Origin: Clostridiaceae bacterium
GTDB taxonomy: Bacteria; Bacillota; Clostridia; Saccharofermentanales; DTU023
Direction: 5' to 3'
Assembly: GCA_012511735.1 (NCBI GenBank)
Contig: JAAZFK010000195.1
Location: 1 to 22,575 of the forward strand
Length of the DNA: 22,575 bases
Below the pieces are notes generated by a model. That model saw nothing but the letters and a program-made list of their open reading frames with translations. It had not been told where the DNA came from and did no database searches. The translations under genes were made by a program, and so were the position numbers. Below, in pieces: positions 1 to 8,292 of this stretch; position 1 is the stretch's first letter; each line of letters begins with the position of its first letter.

Positions 1-1594
1 CCTCAATCTGTTCCAGCAGTTTATCCACGCTCTTCTGGCGGCCGGCTGATCCGTTCTCGATCAGTTGATCACGCTGCTCATGAAGGGTATAAAGATCCGC
101 GATGGACTCGACGAAGCCGTGCTCAATCAGGGCAGAGGCCGTCTTTTCCCCAATTCCCGCGATGTCCATGGCCTCCTTGGAGGCGAAATAGGACAGGTGA
201 CGGACCAGCTGGGCGGGACAATCGATTCCCGTGCAGTAAAGATCCACGCCCTCCCCGACATAGTCAGTCCTTGATCCGCAGGCAGGACAGTACTCCGGCA
301 GCCGGTAAGGCCTTGTCCCCGGCGGTCTTTTCTCCTTGATGACTCTGACCACCGCGGGGATGATGTCCCCGCCCATTTGAACGATCACCGTATCACCGAC
401 CCTGACATCCAGCTGATCAATGTAATTCTGGTTGTGGAGCGTGGCTCTCTGGACCCGGGTACCGGCCAGATTGACCGGCTCAAGCAGCGCCAGCGGTGTG
501 ATCCTGCCGGTCCTGCCTACCTGGGCCGTGATGTCGATGATTCTGGTCGGCTTTTGTTCCGGCGGGTATTTGTAGGCGACAGCCCAACGGGGATACTTAT
601 TGGTGGCTCCGAGCAGTTCCCGTTCAGCCAGCCGGTCCAGTTTAATGACCGCCCCGTCGATCCCGAAAGGAAGCGACAGGCGTTCTTCCTCAATCCGGTC
701 AACGGCCTCCATGATCTGGTCACCCGTGCTTGCGATTGAGATCTCAGGGATGACCAGGAAACCAAGCGCGGACAACCACTCAAGTGCCTCTGAATCATAT
801 TCAAAACTTCTGGAGGCGTGCTGAAGCTCAAAGGCGAAAAAAGACAGGCCCCGCTCAGCCACGATAGAGGCGTCTAATTGTCGCAAGGTGCCCGCCGCCG
901 CGTTTCGCGGGTTGGCGAAGAGTTTCTCCCCCTTGTGCTCGAGTTCCGCGTTCAATCTTTCAAAGGATGGATGGGGCATGAAGACTTCACCGCGAACAGC
1001 CAGTTCTTCCACCGGCTGGTTGAGGCTGGTTGGAATGGCTCTGACCTGGAGGATGTTTTCCGTGACATCTTCGCCGGAGGTCAGGCCGTCGCCGCGTGTC
1101 ACCCCCCTGATCAGGCGGCCATTCGCGTAGGTCAGGCTGACTGACAGTCCGTCAATTTTCATCTGAACAAGAAAACGTGGATCCGGGCTCTGTCCGCCGA
1201 CCTTGGCCGCGAAGGCCTTGACCTCTTCGTGTGAGAAGACATCCAACAAAGATAACATGGGATAGGGATGAGGCACGGAGGCGAATTTTTCCGACAAGCC
1301 GCCACCCACAAGCCCAGCCGGCGAATCCGGCTTGGCCAGTTCAGGCCAGCGGGACTCTAGCGCCTGGAGCTTCCGGATCAATTGATCGTAGTCAGCATCC
1401 GGCGCCAGTGGTGAGTCCAGGTCATAATAGGCATGATCCAGGATTCTGATCAGGCGGGTCAGGGCCGGCAGGCGCCGGGCAGCTTCCTCCCTGGTGCCGG
1501 GAGCCGGCATGGCCAGCTGTCCGGCGACCGAGGCGGCTACAGTGCCCTGTGTCCAGGATTCGGTTCTCGCCTCATGTTCCCCGTAATCCGTCAC
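1..1594 (-). CDS. ligA: NAD-dependent DNA ligase LigA, 3' part outside the window
   Basis: This enzyme seals nicks in double-stranded DNA with NAD+ as adenylate donor, in replication and repair. The minus-strand reading gives about 531 codons: the N-terminal Ia domain with YYDLDSPLAPDADYD near residue 57, the adenylation motif KIDG at 146-149 (Lys146 is the predicted AMP-accepting lysine), RGDG followed by GEDVTEN, the OB-fold region, and a four-cysteine zinc finger (CPAC, then CTGIDC) leading into helix-hairpin-helix sequence. The remaining HhH and the BRCT domain lie beyond base 1. I chose the GTG at 1594 because GAGGAG sits 10 bases upstream. The family usually has the catalytic lysine near residue 115, so the in-frame ATG at 1510 (lysine then at 118) is a real alternative. 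It begins 16 bases after the fba stop codon and is probably co-transcribed with it. The usual AGD(V/I)IP motif reads MGGDIIP here. Confidence 0.95.
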   Translation of the reverse strand, partial: MTDYGEHEARTESWTQGTVAASVAGQLAMPAPGTREEAARRLPALTRLIRILDHAYYDLDSPLAPDADYDQLIRKLQALESRWPELAKPDSPAGLVGGGLSEKFASVPHPYPMLSLLDVFSHEEVKAFAAKVGGQSPDPRFLVQMKIDGLSVSLTYANGRLIRGVTRGDGLTSGEDVTENILQVRAIPTSLNQPVEELAVRGEVFMPHPSFERLNAELEHKGEKLFANPRNAAAGTLRQLDASIVAERGLSFFAFELQHASRSFEYDSEALEWLSALGFLVIPEISIASTGDQIMEAVDRIEEERLSLPFGIDGAVIKLDRLAERELLGATNKYPRWAVAYKYPPEQKPTRIIDITAQVGRTGRITPLALLEPVNLAGTRVQRATLHNQNYIDQLDVRVGDTVIVQMGGDIIPAVVRVIKEKRPPGTRPYRLPEYCPACGSRTDYVGEGVDLYCTGIDCPAQLVRHLSYFASKEAMDIAGIGEKTASALIEHGFVESIADLYTLHEQRDQLIENGSAGRQKSVDKLLEQIE

Positions 1595-1604
1595 CTGAAT
1601 CCGG

Positions 1605-1610
1605 CTCCTC
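1605..1610 (-). promoter_or_regulatory. Ribosome binding site supporting the GTG start of ligA
   Basis: GAGGAG on the minus strand lies 10 bases before the GTG at 1594. The competing ATG at 1510 has only a poor match upstream. This is the main reason for preferring the longer ligase, although the family's usual length favours the shorter one. Confidence 0.5.
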
Positions 1611-2552
1611 TCAGGCCTTGCCGGCGCAGCCCAGCACGTTGACGATCTTGTGGGTCACCAGATCCTGAATGGCCTGACGCGCCGGGCCAAGATACTGGCG
1701 TGGATCGAAGTGGGAAGGCTGTTCAGCCATGTATTCACGGATAGTCGCCGTCATGGCCATCCTCAGGTCGGTGTCAATGTTGATTTTGCAGACTGCGAGC
1801 GACGCCGCCTTGCGGAGCATGCTCTCGGGAATTCCCGTCGCGTCCGGCATGGAACCGCCGTACTTGTTGATGGTGTCGACGTACTGAGGCAGAACGCTGC
1901 TGGCCCCGTGCAGGACGATTGGGAAACCGGGCAGCCTGCGGGCCACTTCCTCCAGAATGTCAAAGCGCAATTCCGCTTTTTGACCCGGCTTGAATTTGTA
2001 AGCCCCGTGGCTGGTTCCGATGGCGATGGCCAATGAATCACACTTGGTCCGGGTGACAAACTCCTCGACTTGCGCGGGATCTGTGTAGGACGCCTCTTCA
2101 GCCGATACCTTGATATCGTCTTCAATCCCCTCCAGCCGACCCAGTTCCGCTTCGACCACCACCGCGGGATTATGGTTATGGGCGTAATCCACGACCTTGC
2201 GGGTCAGCGCGATGTTCTCCTCGAAGGACAGATGGGACGCGTCGATCATGACAGAAGTGAAGCCGTTGTCAATGCAATCCTTGCACAGCTCAAAGCTGTC
2301 ACCGTGGTCCAGGTGAAGCGCGATGGGAAGCTCCGAGTCGATCAGCGCGGCTTCCACCAATTTGACCAGGTAAGTCTGATTGGCGTACCGGCGCGCGCCG
2401 GCGGATACCTGCAGGATCAAGGGTGCCTGAAGCTGTTTGGCGGCGTTGACGATCCCCTGGATGATCTCCATATTGTTTACATTGAAGGCTCCGATGGCGT
2501 AGCCTCCTTCGTAGGCTTTTTTGAACATGTCTGTTGTTGTCACTAGTGGCAT
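1611..2552 (-). CDS. fba: Class II fructose-1,6-bisphosphate aldolase
   Basis: This zinc enzyme of glycolysis and gluconeogenesis reversibly cleaves fructose 1,6-bisphosphate to dihydroxyacetone phosphate and glyceraldehyde 3-phosphate in the cytoplasm. The 313-residue protein is typical in length. It starts MPLVTTTDMFKKAYEGG and carries HLDHG at residues 80-84 (catalytic Asp82 and zinc ligand His83), the VEAELG motif with Glu135, SHG with His182 and LHGAS with His215, the remaining zinc ligands. The C-terminus NVLGCAGKA matches clostridial homologues. The reading frame is open upstream to 2585, but the ATG at 2552 has GGAG 8 bases upstream and matches the family's N-terminus, so I use it. 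Its own extended -10 promoter is likely in the 86-base gap after valS. ligA follows 16 bases downstream. Confidence 0.97.
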   Translation of the reverse strand: MPLVTTTDMFKKAYEGGYAIGAFNVNNMEIIQGIVNAAKQLQAPLILQVSAGARRYANQTYLVKLVEAALIDSELPIALHLDHGDSFELCKDCIDNGFTSVMIDASHLSFEENIALTRKVVDYAHNHNPAVVVEAELGRLEGIEDDIKVSAEEASYTDPAQVEEFVTRTKCDSLAIAIGTSHGAYKFKPGQKAELRFDILEEVARRLPGFPIVLHGASSVLPQYVDTINKYGGSMPDATGIPESMLRKAASLAVCKINIDTDLRMAMTATIREYMAEQPSHFDPRQYLGPARQAIQDLVTHKIVNVLGCAGKA

Positions 2553-2560
2553 TTGGTTCT

Positions 2561-2564
2561 CTCC
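2561..2564 (-). promoter_or_regulatory. Ribosome binding site that sets the fba start
   Basis: The minus strand reads AAAAGGAG and then, 8 bases later, the ATG at 2552. This supports the MPLVTT start over the more upstream in-frame ATG at 2585, which would lie before this site. Confidence 0.75.
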
Positions 2565-2570
2565 TTTTAT

Positions 2571-2591
2571 CCGGCCTGGATTCACGGCCGG
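2571..2591 (-). other. Inverted repeat in the fba leader
   Basis: CCGGCC (2586-2591 read on the minus strand) is followed by a 9-base loop and GGCCGG (2571-2576). It gives a perfect 6-bp GC stem whose 3' side ends 6 bases before the GGAG ribosome binding site. It could influence ribosome access or RNA stability, but no known regulator or riboswitch is recognised. Confidence 0.4.
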
Positions 2592-2609
2592 CTTATGATC
2601 TCAACGATT

Positions 2610-2618
2610 AGTATAACA
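2610..2618 (-). promoter_or_regulatory. Candidate extended -10 promoter for fba
   Basis: The minus strand reads TGTTATACT, which fits the extended -10 pattern TGn followed by TATACT (one mismatch to consensus). No convincing -35 is present at 16-18 bases, as expected for extended -10 promoters. The transcript would carry a leader of about 50 bases including the 2571-2591 hairpin. Confidence 0.45.
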
Positions 2619-2631
2619 CCGCGTCCCGCGG
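2619..2631 (-). terminator. Small GC hairpin after valS, possible weak terminator
   Basis: CCGCG, a GGA loop, then CGCGG form a perfect 5-bp stem 7 bases after the valS stop codon. The downstream sequence TGTTAT is only a weak U-tract. It could attenuate read-through from valS, or be incidental since it overlaps the spacer of the putative fba promoter. Confidence 0.3.
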
Positions 2632-2638
2632 CCTCAGC

Positions 2639-5293
2639 CTAGTTGTCCAGCTGCCTCAGGAAGGTCAGCTGATCCTCAATCTTCTCCAGCTGTTCCTGGT
2701 ATTCCTTCCGTTTGGTTTCCTGCTGACGCACGACTTCCTCAGGCGCTTTGCTTATGAATTGTCTGTTGCCCAGCATGGAGTCTGCTCTTGCGACCTCCTG
2801 CCGCATGCTGTCCGCCTCTTTCTCAAGACGGCTGACCTCCGAATCCAATTCAATCAGCTCAAGCAGGGGAACAAAAAGCTCGCCTCCGCCAAAGACAATG
2901 GCGGCTTCGCCCGCGCGATGAACACCGGCTTCAGGGACCCGTTCGAGCCCCGAGATCCCCGCCAGTCTTTTCAGGGTCTCGCCCGCCGCATCCATTCCTG
3001 CGACCAGGGACTCATGGTCGGTCCGCAGCCTGGCCGCAAAATGCTGGGAAGGTTTGATCCGGTATTCTGCCCGCAGATTGCGCACCCCCCTGATGGCGCT
3101 GATCATGTCCCGCATCACCTGGTCAGCCTCTTCGTCCTTGTGGTAGGCGGCCGCATCGGGCCAGTCAGACCGGATCAGGAAGGCCTCAGGATGCAGAAGA
3201 CCATAGACTCTTTCAGTCACAAAAGGCATGAAAGGATGCAGGAGCGCCATGGTATCGGAGAAGACCCGGTAGAGTACCCATTGAGCCGCCCGGCGGCCCG
3301 GACCGCCTGCCTGCAATCTTTCCTTGACCAGCTCGATGTACCAGTCACAGAAGAGATCCCAGAGAAAAGAGTAAATTTTCTCCTGGGCCAGCCCCAGCTC
3401 CATGGATTCCAGGTGGTCTGTCACCTGGACAATCACTTCCTTCAGCTCCGACATGATCCAGCGATCTTCCAGCGCGAGTTCAAGCGGCTCCGGGTCGCCC
3501 GGGGCGATTCCCTCATCCAGGTTCATGACGATGAAGCGGAAAGCATTCCAGATCTTATTGATAAAATTGCGGCCGTTCTCAAATTTCTCCTCACGCCAGC
3601 GAAGGTCATTGCCGGGCGCGTTGCCCGTAATCAACGCGAAACGAAGCGCGTCCGCCCCATAAAGATCGATCATCTCCAGGGGATTGACCCCGTTGCCCAG
3701 GGACTTGGACATTTTGCGTCCCTGGCCGTCACGGACCAGACCGTGGATCAGGACGGTATGGAAGGGAACCTGGCCTGTCTGGTGGAGGGAGGAAAAGATC
3801 ATCCTGGCCACCCAGAAGAAAATGATGTCGTAGCCGGTCGCCAGCACATCCGTGGGATAGAAGGTCTTGAAGTCATCAGTCTCGTCAGGCCAGCCCAGAG
3901 TCGAAAAGGCCCAGAGCGCCGAGGAGAACCAGGTATCCAGAGTATCCTCATCCTGGACGAGCCGGGAATTGCCGCAGGACGGACAGTGATCAGGCCTGTC
4001 TTCCGAGACAACAATTTCCTCACAATCCTGGCAATACCAGGCAGGGATCCTGTGTCCCCACCAAAGCTGCCTGGAGATACACCAGTCACGGATGTTTTCC
4101 ATCCAATTGAAGTAGATTTTCTTGAAGCGGTCGGGTACGAAACGGGTCTGGCCCTGCCGGACCGCCTCGATGGCGGGCTCTGCCAGGGGTTCCATGCGGA
4201 CGAACCACTGGAGGGACACCTTGGGCTCCACCACACTGTGGCAGCGCTGGCAGGTTCCGACATTGTGCCGCATGGCTTCCACCTTGACCAGCAGGCCCTC
4301 TTCGGTCAAATCCCGCAAAACAGCTTCTCTGGCCTGGGAAGTGGACATGCCCGCGTAGGGGCCGCAGGCGTCGGTCAGACGGCCGTCCGGGGTAAAAATA
4401 TCAATCACAGGCAGCTGGTGGCGCAGACCGATCTCGTAATCATTGGGGTCATGGGCCGGTGTGATCTTGACCAGACCTGTCCCGAACTCCGGGTCAACAT
4501 AGTCATCCGCGATGATGGGGATGATCCTGCCGGTAAGCGGCAAACGCAAGGTCCGTCCCAGCAGGCCCCGGTAGCGTTCATCGCCGGGGTGTACCGCGAC
4601 CGCGGTATCCGCCAGCATGGTCTCAGGCCGGGTCGTCGTGATCTCGATGCCCCCCTCCCCTTCCGCGAATGGGTAATGGATGGTGTAGTAATGGCCCGGC
4701 TTTTCCTCATGCTCAACTTCAATGTCCGAAATGGAGGTGCCGCAGACGGGGCACCAGTTGATCATGCGTTCACCCCGGTAAATCAGCCCTTCCCGGTAAA
4801 GATTGACAAAAACCCGCGTCACCGCCCGCGACAGGCCCTCGTCCAGGGTAAACCGATGCCGGTCCCAGTCACAGGAGATGCCCATCCTCTTTTGTTGCTC
4901 GATGATCCGCTGGTTGTATTCATCCTTCCAGCGCCAGGCGCGGTCGAGAAAACCCTGGCGGCCTACTTCTTCCTTACTGATCCCCTCTTCTTTCATCCGT
5001 TGGACCACCACCGCTTCCGTAGCGATGGAGGCGTGATCCGTACCGGGCAAAAAGAGCGCGTTTTTCCCCCGCATCCGCTGAAAGCGCGTCAAGACATCAG
5101 GGAGGGTGTTATCCAGAGCGTGACCCATGTGCAGTTCGCCTGTGATATTGGGTGGCGGCATCACCATGCAAAAGGATTCTTTGTCCGAGGGTGACTCCGC
5201 CCGAAAGGCACCGGACTCCAGCCAGGCCTTATATATCAAGGGCTCCTCACGGCCTGGATCGAAGCTTTTAGGTATTTGCTCAATTTTGATCAT
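2639..5293 (-). CDS. valS: Valyl-tRNA synthetase
   Basis: A class Ia aminoacyl-tRNA synthetase that charges tRNA-Val with valine and edits mischarged threonine. The 884-residue protein has the HIGH-type motif HMGH at 55-58, PGTDHASIATE shortly after, a CPVC-containing zinc-binding segment near the tRNA entry region, the editing domain motif TTTRPETMLADTAVAVHP, a second CQDC/CPSC cysteine cluster, and KMSKS at 527-531. The last 72 residues (about 813-884) form the charged coiled-coil arm characteristic of ValS. The frame is open upstream to 5386, but the ATG at 5293 gives the family-typical start MIKIEQIPKSFDP and has AAAGG about 9 bases upstream. It begins 16 bases after the stop of the esterase-like gene, so the two are probably co-transcribed. 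No T-box-like leader is visible in that short gap. Confidence 0.97.
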   Translation of the reverse strand: MIKIEQIPKSFDPGREEPLIYKAWLESGAFRAESPSDKESFCMVMPPPNITGELHMGHALDNTLPDVLTRFQRMRGKNALFLPGTDHASIATEAVVVQRMKEEGISKEEVGRQGFLDRAWRWKDEYNQRIIEQQKRMGISCDWDRHRFTLDEGLSRAVTRVFVNLYREGLIYRGERMINWCPVCGTSISDIEVEHEEKPGHYYTIHYPFAEGEGGIEITTTRPETMLADTAVAVHPGDERYRGLLGRTLRLPLTGRIIPIIADDYVDPEFGTGLVKITPAHDPNDYEIGLRHQLPVIDIFTPDGRLTDACGPYAGMSTSQAREAVLRDLTEEGLLVKVEAMRHNVGTCQRCHSVVEPKVSLQWFVRMEPLAEPAIEAVRQGQTRFVPDRFKKIYFNWMENIRDWCISRQLWWGHRIPAWYCQDCEEIVVSEDRPDHCPSCGNSRLVQDEDTLDTWFSSALWAFSTLGWPDETDDFKTFYPTDVLATGYDIIFFWVARMIFSSLHQTGQVPFHTVLIHGLVRDGQGRKMSKSLGNGVNPLEMIDLYGADALRFALITGNAPGNDLRWREEKFENGRNFINKIWNAFRFIVMNLDEGIAPGDPEPLELALEDRWIMSELKEVIVQVTDHLESMELGLAQEKIYSFLWDLFCDWYIELVKERLQAGGPGRRAAQWVLYRVFSDTMALLHPFMPFVTERVYGLLHPEAFLIRSDWPDAAAYHKDEEADQVMRDMISAIRGVRNLRAEYRIKPSQHFAARLRTDHESLVAGMDAAGETLKRLAGISGLERVPEAGVHRAGEAAIVFGGGELFVPLLELIELDSEVSRLEKEADSMRQEVARADSMLGNRQFISKAPEEVVRQQETKRKEYQEQLEKIEDQLTFLRQLDN

Positions 5294-5309
5294 AAGTGAT
5301 TGCCTTTCT

Positions 5310-7568
5310 CTACTCCTCTTCCGGTTCAGGCAGGTAAGGGAAATGAACCCGGATGAAAATAAGACTACCCCTCCCATCCGGATCAATCAAGCTGAAAGCG
5401 AAGCGGGTCAGCCGGCTGGTGTCGATCGCCAGCTCGTCGCGATGCCAGGTCAGTGTTTGTTGTTTGAATGAATCCTCTATGGGCAGGGCACGGGACTCAA
5501 AGAGGACCCCGTTGGCGTCTTGAAGGATCAGCTGTACGCGCTTACGCTGGTGATCTGGATTGAGAACGGTGAGTTCAATCCCCGCATAGGATGAAAGATC
5601 CAGAGGTGGGTAAGCGGACGCGTGCGATACGGCCGCGTCCAGGACCAGCGGCCGGTCGTCGGCATTCCAGTAATCCAGCCTCATATCAGCGGCGCTGTAG
5701 CCTTCGAGCTCTTCGATCAGGCTCAGCGATCCCCTGCCGGCGGTGACCTCCCAAAGCGGATTGATGCCTGGCCAGTCCTTCTTTTTGGACCTCAGTGATT
5801 CCCGGATCAAGGGCTGTTTCCAGCTGAACCAATCCAGCCGGTCACAATCCGCCCAGGGTGTGGGGGTCAGATAAGTTGAGGGTTCCAGATCAAACCTGAA
5901 GGGCAGAACCGGGATACCGTCAGCTCCGTAGAGATTGGCCTCGCCGTTGAAAGAGGAAAAACCGTAGGTTAGTGATACCGGATCTTCGATGGAATCGTGC
6001 CAGACCAGAATCCGGACCCCGTACAGGATCCTTGCCTCCGCCTTGACGAAGACCCGGCTCTGGTCGCAGATGGCAAAACCCTTGAGTGTGTTATCTCCCT
6101 GCCGAAGTTGGAGGCCGTGGCCCTTGACAGCCTGGGGCGACAGATCAATCATCCACTTGTTGCCGATCCGTTCCATGGCAACCGGCTGGGGCGCGCCCCA
6201 GGGCAGGTCTCCGCCCTTGATCAGTCCTCTTGCGACAATAGACATCCTGCGGCCGATTTCACGTTTGGCGTAAGGGGTCAGCGCCGCGCAATAATAATCC
6301 TGGTCAAGAAAGGAAAGCGACAGGTCGTAGACCGTGATCAGGCCGGCTCTGGCCGGCAGGATATGACAGGCGTGGGCCAGCATCTCGTTGAAGGATGCCA
6401 GACTGAAGGCGTTGAGTCCGTTATAAAGGTAAGGTGGCAGCTGGGCGATCAGGAGAACCAGCTGGTCTCCTGCCGGTTCGAACATTTCGTTGAACATGTC
6501 GACCAGGAGCCGCAGGGCTCGCAGGTAATAGTCCGGGCTGTCTACATCACTTTCACCCTGCATCCAGAGAACGCCCCTGACGGACAAGCCAACGAAGGGC
6601 GCCACCTTATGGTTGAAGATGGCAGCCGGCTGATTCCGGGGCAGGAAAACCCGCTCGAGCGGGATGATGTCCTGCACCATGGTGGCTTTGCGGATGGTGG
6701 CCCGGGGGATCACGACAGGGCCGGGACTCGGGCGGTCCGGCCGTCTGCCGTCCAGCAGAGCGACAATCTGCGGTTTGGGAAAAGCGGTCGGTACCTGGGA
6801 TCCCGCTTCCTTTTCCGTCCTGGTTGTCTCGATTTCGGCGCTGTTCCAGCCCTCTTGATCGCGGTAAAGCTTAACTTCCCTGATATGGTTCTTCAGGATG
6901 GGATCGGATTCGATGACGTCCCGCGGCAGCCAGGCATGGATGTAGGTGCCTGGACAGGCAGCGTTGATGACCCCGATGGGGATGTCAAGCTCATAATGCA
7001 GTTCTCTGGCGCAGGAAAACGCAATCGCGGAGATCTCCTCCATCAGGTAGGGCTGATCTCCCCCCTGCCATTCCCCGCCCTGGGCTTCCCCCAGCGGGGT
7101 ATAACTGTATTGGGGAATTTTGTCTGAAAGCCCGTCCGCACTCATCTGGTAAAAACGGACAGCGGCCAGATTGACACAATCGGCCAGCAGTTCTTCCGCG
7201 TCAGACATGCGGACGGTTTGCGCCATATTGTCCTGACCCGCCGCGAACCAGACATCACCGACCAGCAGGTCATCAATCACCACCGCTTCAGGTCCCGACC
7301 GGACCGTCAGCCTGTAAGGGTCATAGGACGCGCGCTGAGGGGGAAGCCGGAACTCGAAGTAGCCGTCCCGGTCAGCTGTCTCCTCTTCCAGATGAATTAA
7401 TCCATACTGGGTTTTACCCTCGGAAGCCGGGCGATTTTCGGCGGGAAAACGCTCAAGCTCAACCGTGACTTTATGTCCGCTTTTGGCAAAGCCGAATAAT
7501 TTTGTCACCGTTTCCTGCTGAAGAACCATGCCGGTTCCAAATACAGCTGCCAGACGCAAGGCGGGCAT
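5310..7568 (-). CDS. Sialate O-acetylesterase-like protein lacking catalytic residues
   Basis: This 752-residue protein belongs by motif to the sialate O-acetylesterase (SASA, SGNH-type) family. Family landmarks in order: AAVFGTGMVLQQ at 8-18, GDVWFAAGQDNM at 104-115, PIGVINAACPGTYIHAW at about 197-213, RGVLWMQGESD at 331-341, and TPYAKREIGRR at 431-441. The catalytic positions are altered. GQSN is GQDN (Asp113 where the nucleophilic Ser belongs), and the usual DIHP before KxE(V/I)GRR reads ALTP (Ala429 and Thr431 at the Asp and His positions). Residues from about 607 add a beta-rich C-terminal region that may be a carbohydrate-binding-like module (inference). There is no signal peptide, so a cytoplasmic location is expected. 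The frame is intact with AGGAG before the ATG. It lies 34 bases after the DUF2344 gene and 16 before valS. Function unknown; it may bind rather than hydrolyse a glycan or ester. Confidence 0.8.
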   Translation of the reverse strand: MPALRLAAVFGTGMVLQQETVTKLFGFAKSGHKVTVELERFPAENRPASEGKTQYGLIHLEEETADRDGYFEFRLPPQRASYDPYRLTVRSGPEAVVIDDLLVGDVWFAAGQDNMAQTVRMSDAEELLADCVNLAAVRFYQMSADGLSDKIPQYSYTPLGEAQGGEWQGGDQPYLMEEISAIAFSCARELHYELDIPIGVINAACPGTYIHAWLPRDVIESDPILKNHIREVKLYRDQEGWNSAEIETTRTEKEAGSQVPTAFPKPQIVALLDGRRPDRPSPGPVVIPRATIRKATMVQDIIPLERVFLPRNQPAAIFNHKVAPFVGLSVRGVLWMQGESDVDSPDYYLRALRLLVDMFNEMFEPAGDQLVLLIAQLPPYLYNGLNAFSLASFNEMLAHACHILPARAGLITVYDLSLSFLDQDYYCAALTPYAKREIGRRMSIVARGLIKGGDLPWGAPQPVAMERIGNKWMIDLSPQAVKGHGLQLRQGDNTLKGFAICDQSRVFVKAEARILYGVRILVWHDSIEDPVSLTYGFSSFNGEANLYGADGIPVLPFRFDLEPSTYLTPTPWADCDRLDWFSWKQPLIRESLRSKKKDWPGINPLWEVTAGRGSLSLIEELEGYSAADMRLDYWNADDRPLVLDAAVSHASAYPPLDLSSYAGIELTVLNPDHQRKRVQLILQDANGVLFESRALPIEDSFKQQTLTWHRDELAIDTSRLTRFAFSLIDPDGRGSLIFIRVHFPYLPEPEEE

Positions 7569-7602
7569 TCTACACTCCTGTCCTCTTTAACAATTGATTC
7601 AT

Positions 7603-8292
7603 TCAGACAATTATACCCTGCGCCGGATCGAACCGGTCAAGGATTACCTCCAGCCGGACAACCCTGGATCCCCGGGCCGCCGACGGGTCCAGGCCCCCGA
7701 ACTGAACCAGCGAGTCCAGCAGTAAATCAATGCGAAGATGGCCGGTACTTCCCGCACCGGCAGTCAAGGTGACCTGATCGGAATCCCCGACCTGCCAGGC
7801 AAAGAGCCTGGGGGTCAGATCCACCGTCACCTTCTTCTTTTTCTGTTGCCTTGTCATGACTACCGGTTCTCCCCCTGAAAAAGTCCTGTCAAAGGCTAAC
7901 CCTACGCCCGGAGCTTCCAGCAGATAACGGGCGGCTTTGACCCGGGCCATCAGGCTGCCTTTACCAGTGGCCGGTTCCTCCTGGTAATCCACCACTCTGA
8001 TATCTTTGGGAAATGAGCGGTTGAGCCGATCGACTGCTTCTTCCAGGTCGAAGGCTTGATTGCCGTCCGCCAGTGTCAGGCCGACAGGATCCCGCCGTGT
8101 TTCGATCCCCACCCCGACCGGGAGGGCGAAGACCAGCTCCGGGCGGGGATTGAAGGCGTCTACTGTCCAGGAAAGAGGCCAGTCGGCCCGGCTCAGGGCA
8201 CGTTCGAACAGCCGCATGGTATCCAGGTGGGCAAGCCAGGCGGCAGCACCCTCCCGCCGGTAAAAGAGCAGGATCCGCTTTTTATCTGTCAT
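7603..8292 (-). CDS. TIGR03936-type (DUF2344) protein, radical SAM partner
   Basis: A 229-residue protein of the DUF2344 family, whose members are found next to, or fused to, a TIGR03960-type radical SAM protein. The signature is visible: LAHLDTMRLFERALSRADWPL followed by FNPRPELVFALPVGVGIE. The biochemical role is not established; partnership with the radical SAM enzyme is inferred from adjacency and family habit. The frame extends upstream to 8337, but the ATG at 8292 has GGAGG 9 bases upstream (8302-8306) and overlaps the radical SAM stop codon as ATGA, which argues for translational coupling. The C-terminal half (from about residue 110) is less conserved, with an FDRTFSGGEPVV segment and basic KKKKVTVDL. 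A TATAAT with a possible -35 lies inside the 3' end and may serve the next gene. Confidence 0.85.
   Translation of the reverse strand: MTDKKRILLFYRREGAAAWLAHLDTMRLFERALSRADWPLSWTVDAFNPRPELVFALPVGVGIETRRDPVGLTLADGNQAFDLEEAVDRLNRSFPKDIRVVDYQEEPATGKGSLMARVKAARYLLEAPGVGLAFDRTFSGGEPVVMTRQQKKKKVTVDLTPRLFAWQVGDSDQVTLTAGAGSTGHLRIDLLLDSLVQFGGLDPSAARGSRVVRLEVILDRFDPAQGIIV
7610..7640 (-). promoter_or_regulatory. Candidate promoter inside the DUF2344 gene driving the esterase-like gene and valS
   Basis: On the minus strand TTGACC (7635-7640, five of six to consensus) and TATAAT (7610-7615, perfect) are separated by 19 bases. The predicted start is near 7603, giving a leader of about 35 bases before the ATG at 7568, with an AGGAG site in it. 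The spacer is 2 bases longer than ideal. Confidence 0.4.

Noticed and set aside
2759..5194. An 811-codon open frame on the plus strand opposite valS
   Set aside because: It mirrors valS codon by codon, has no family motifs and no ribosome site, and valS on the other strand is certain. Long antisense frames are expected in GC-rich genes with strong codon bias.
5294..5309. A T-box leader expected before valS
   Set aside because: The gap after the upstream gene is only 16 bases, and no T-box structure is possible there.
5997..7127. A 376-codon plus-strand frame opposite the esterase-like gene
   Set aside because: No recognisable domain or start signal; explained as a shadow of the minus-strand gene.
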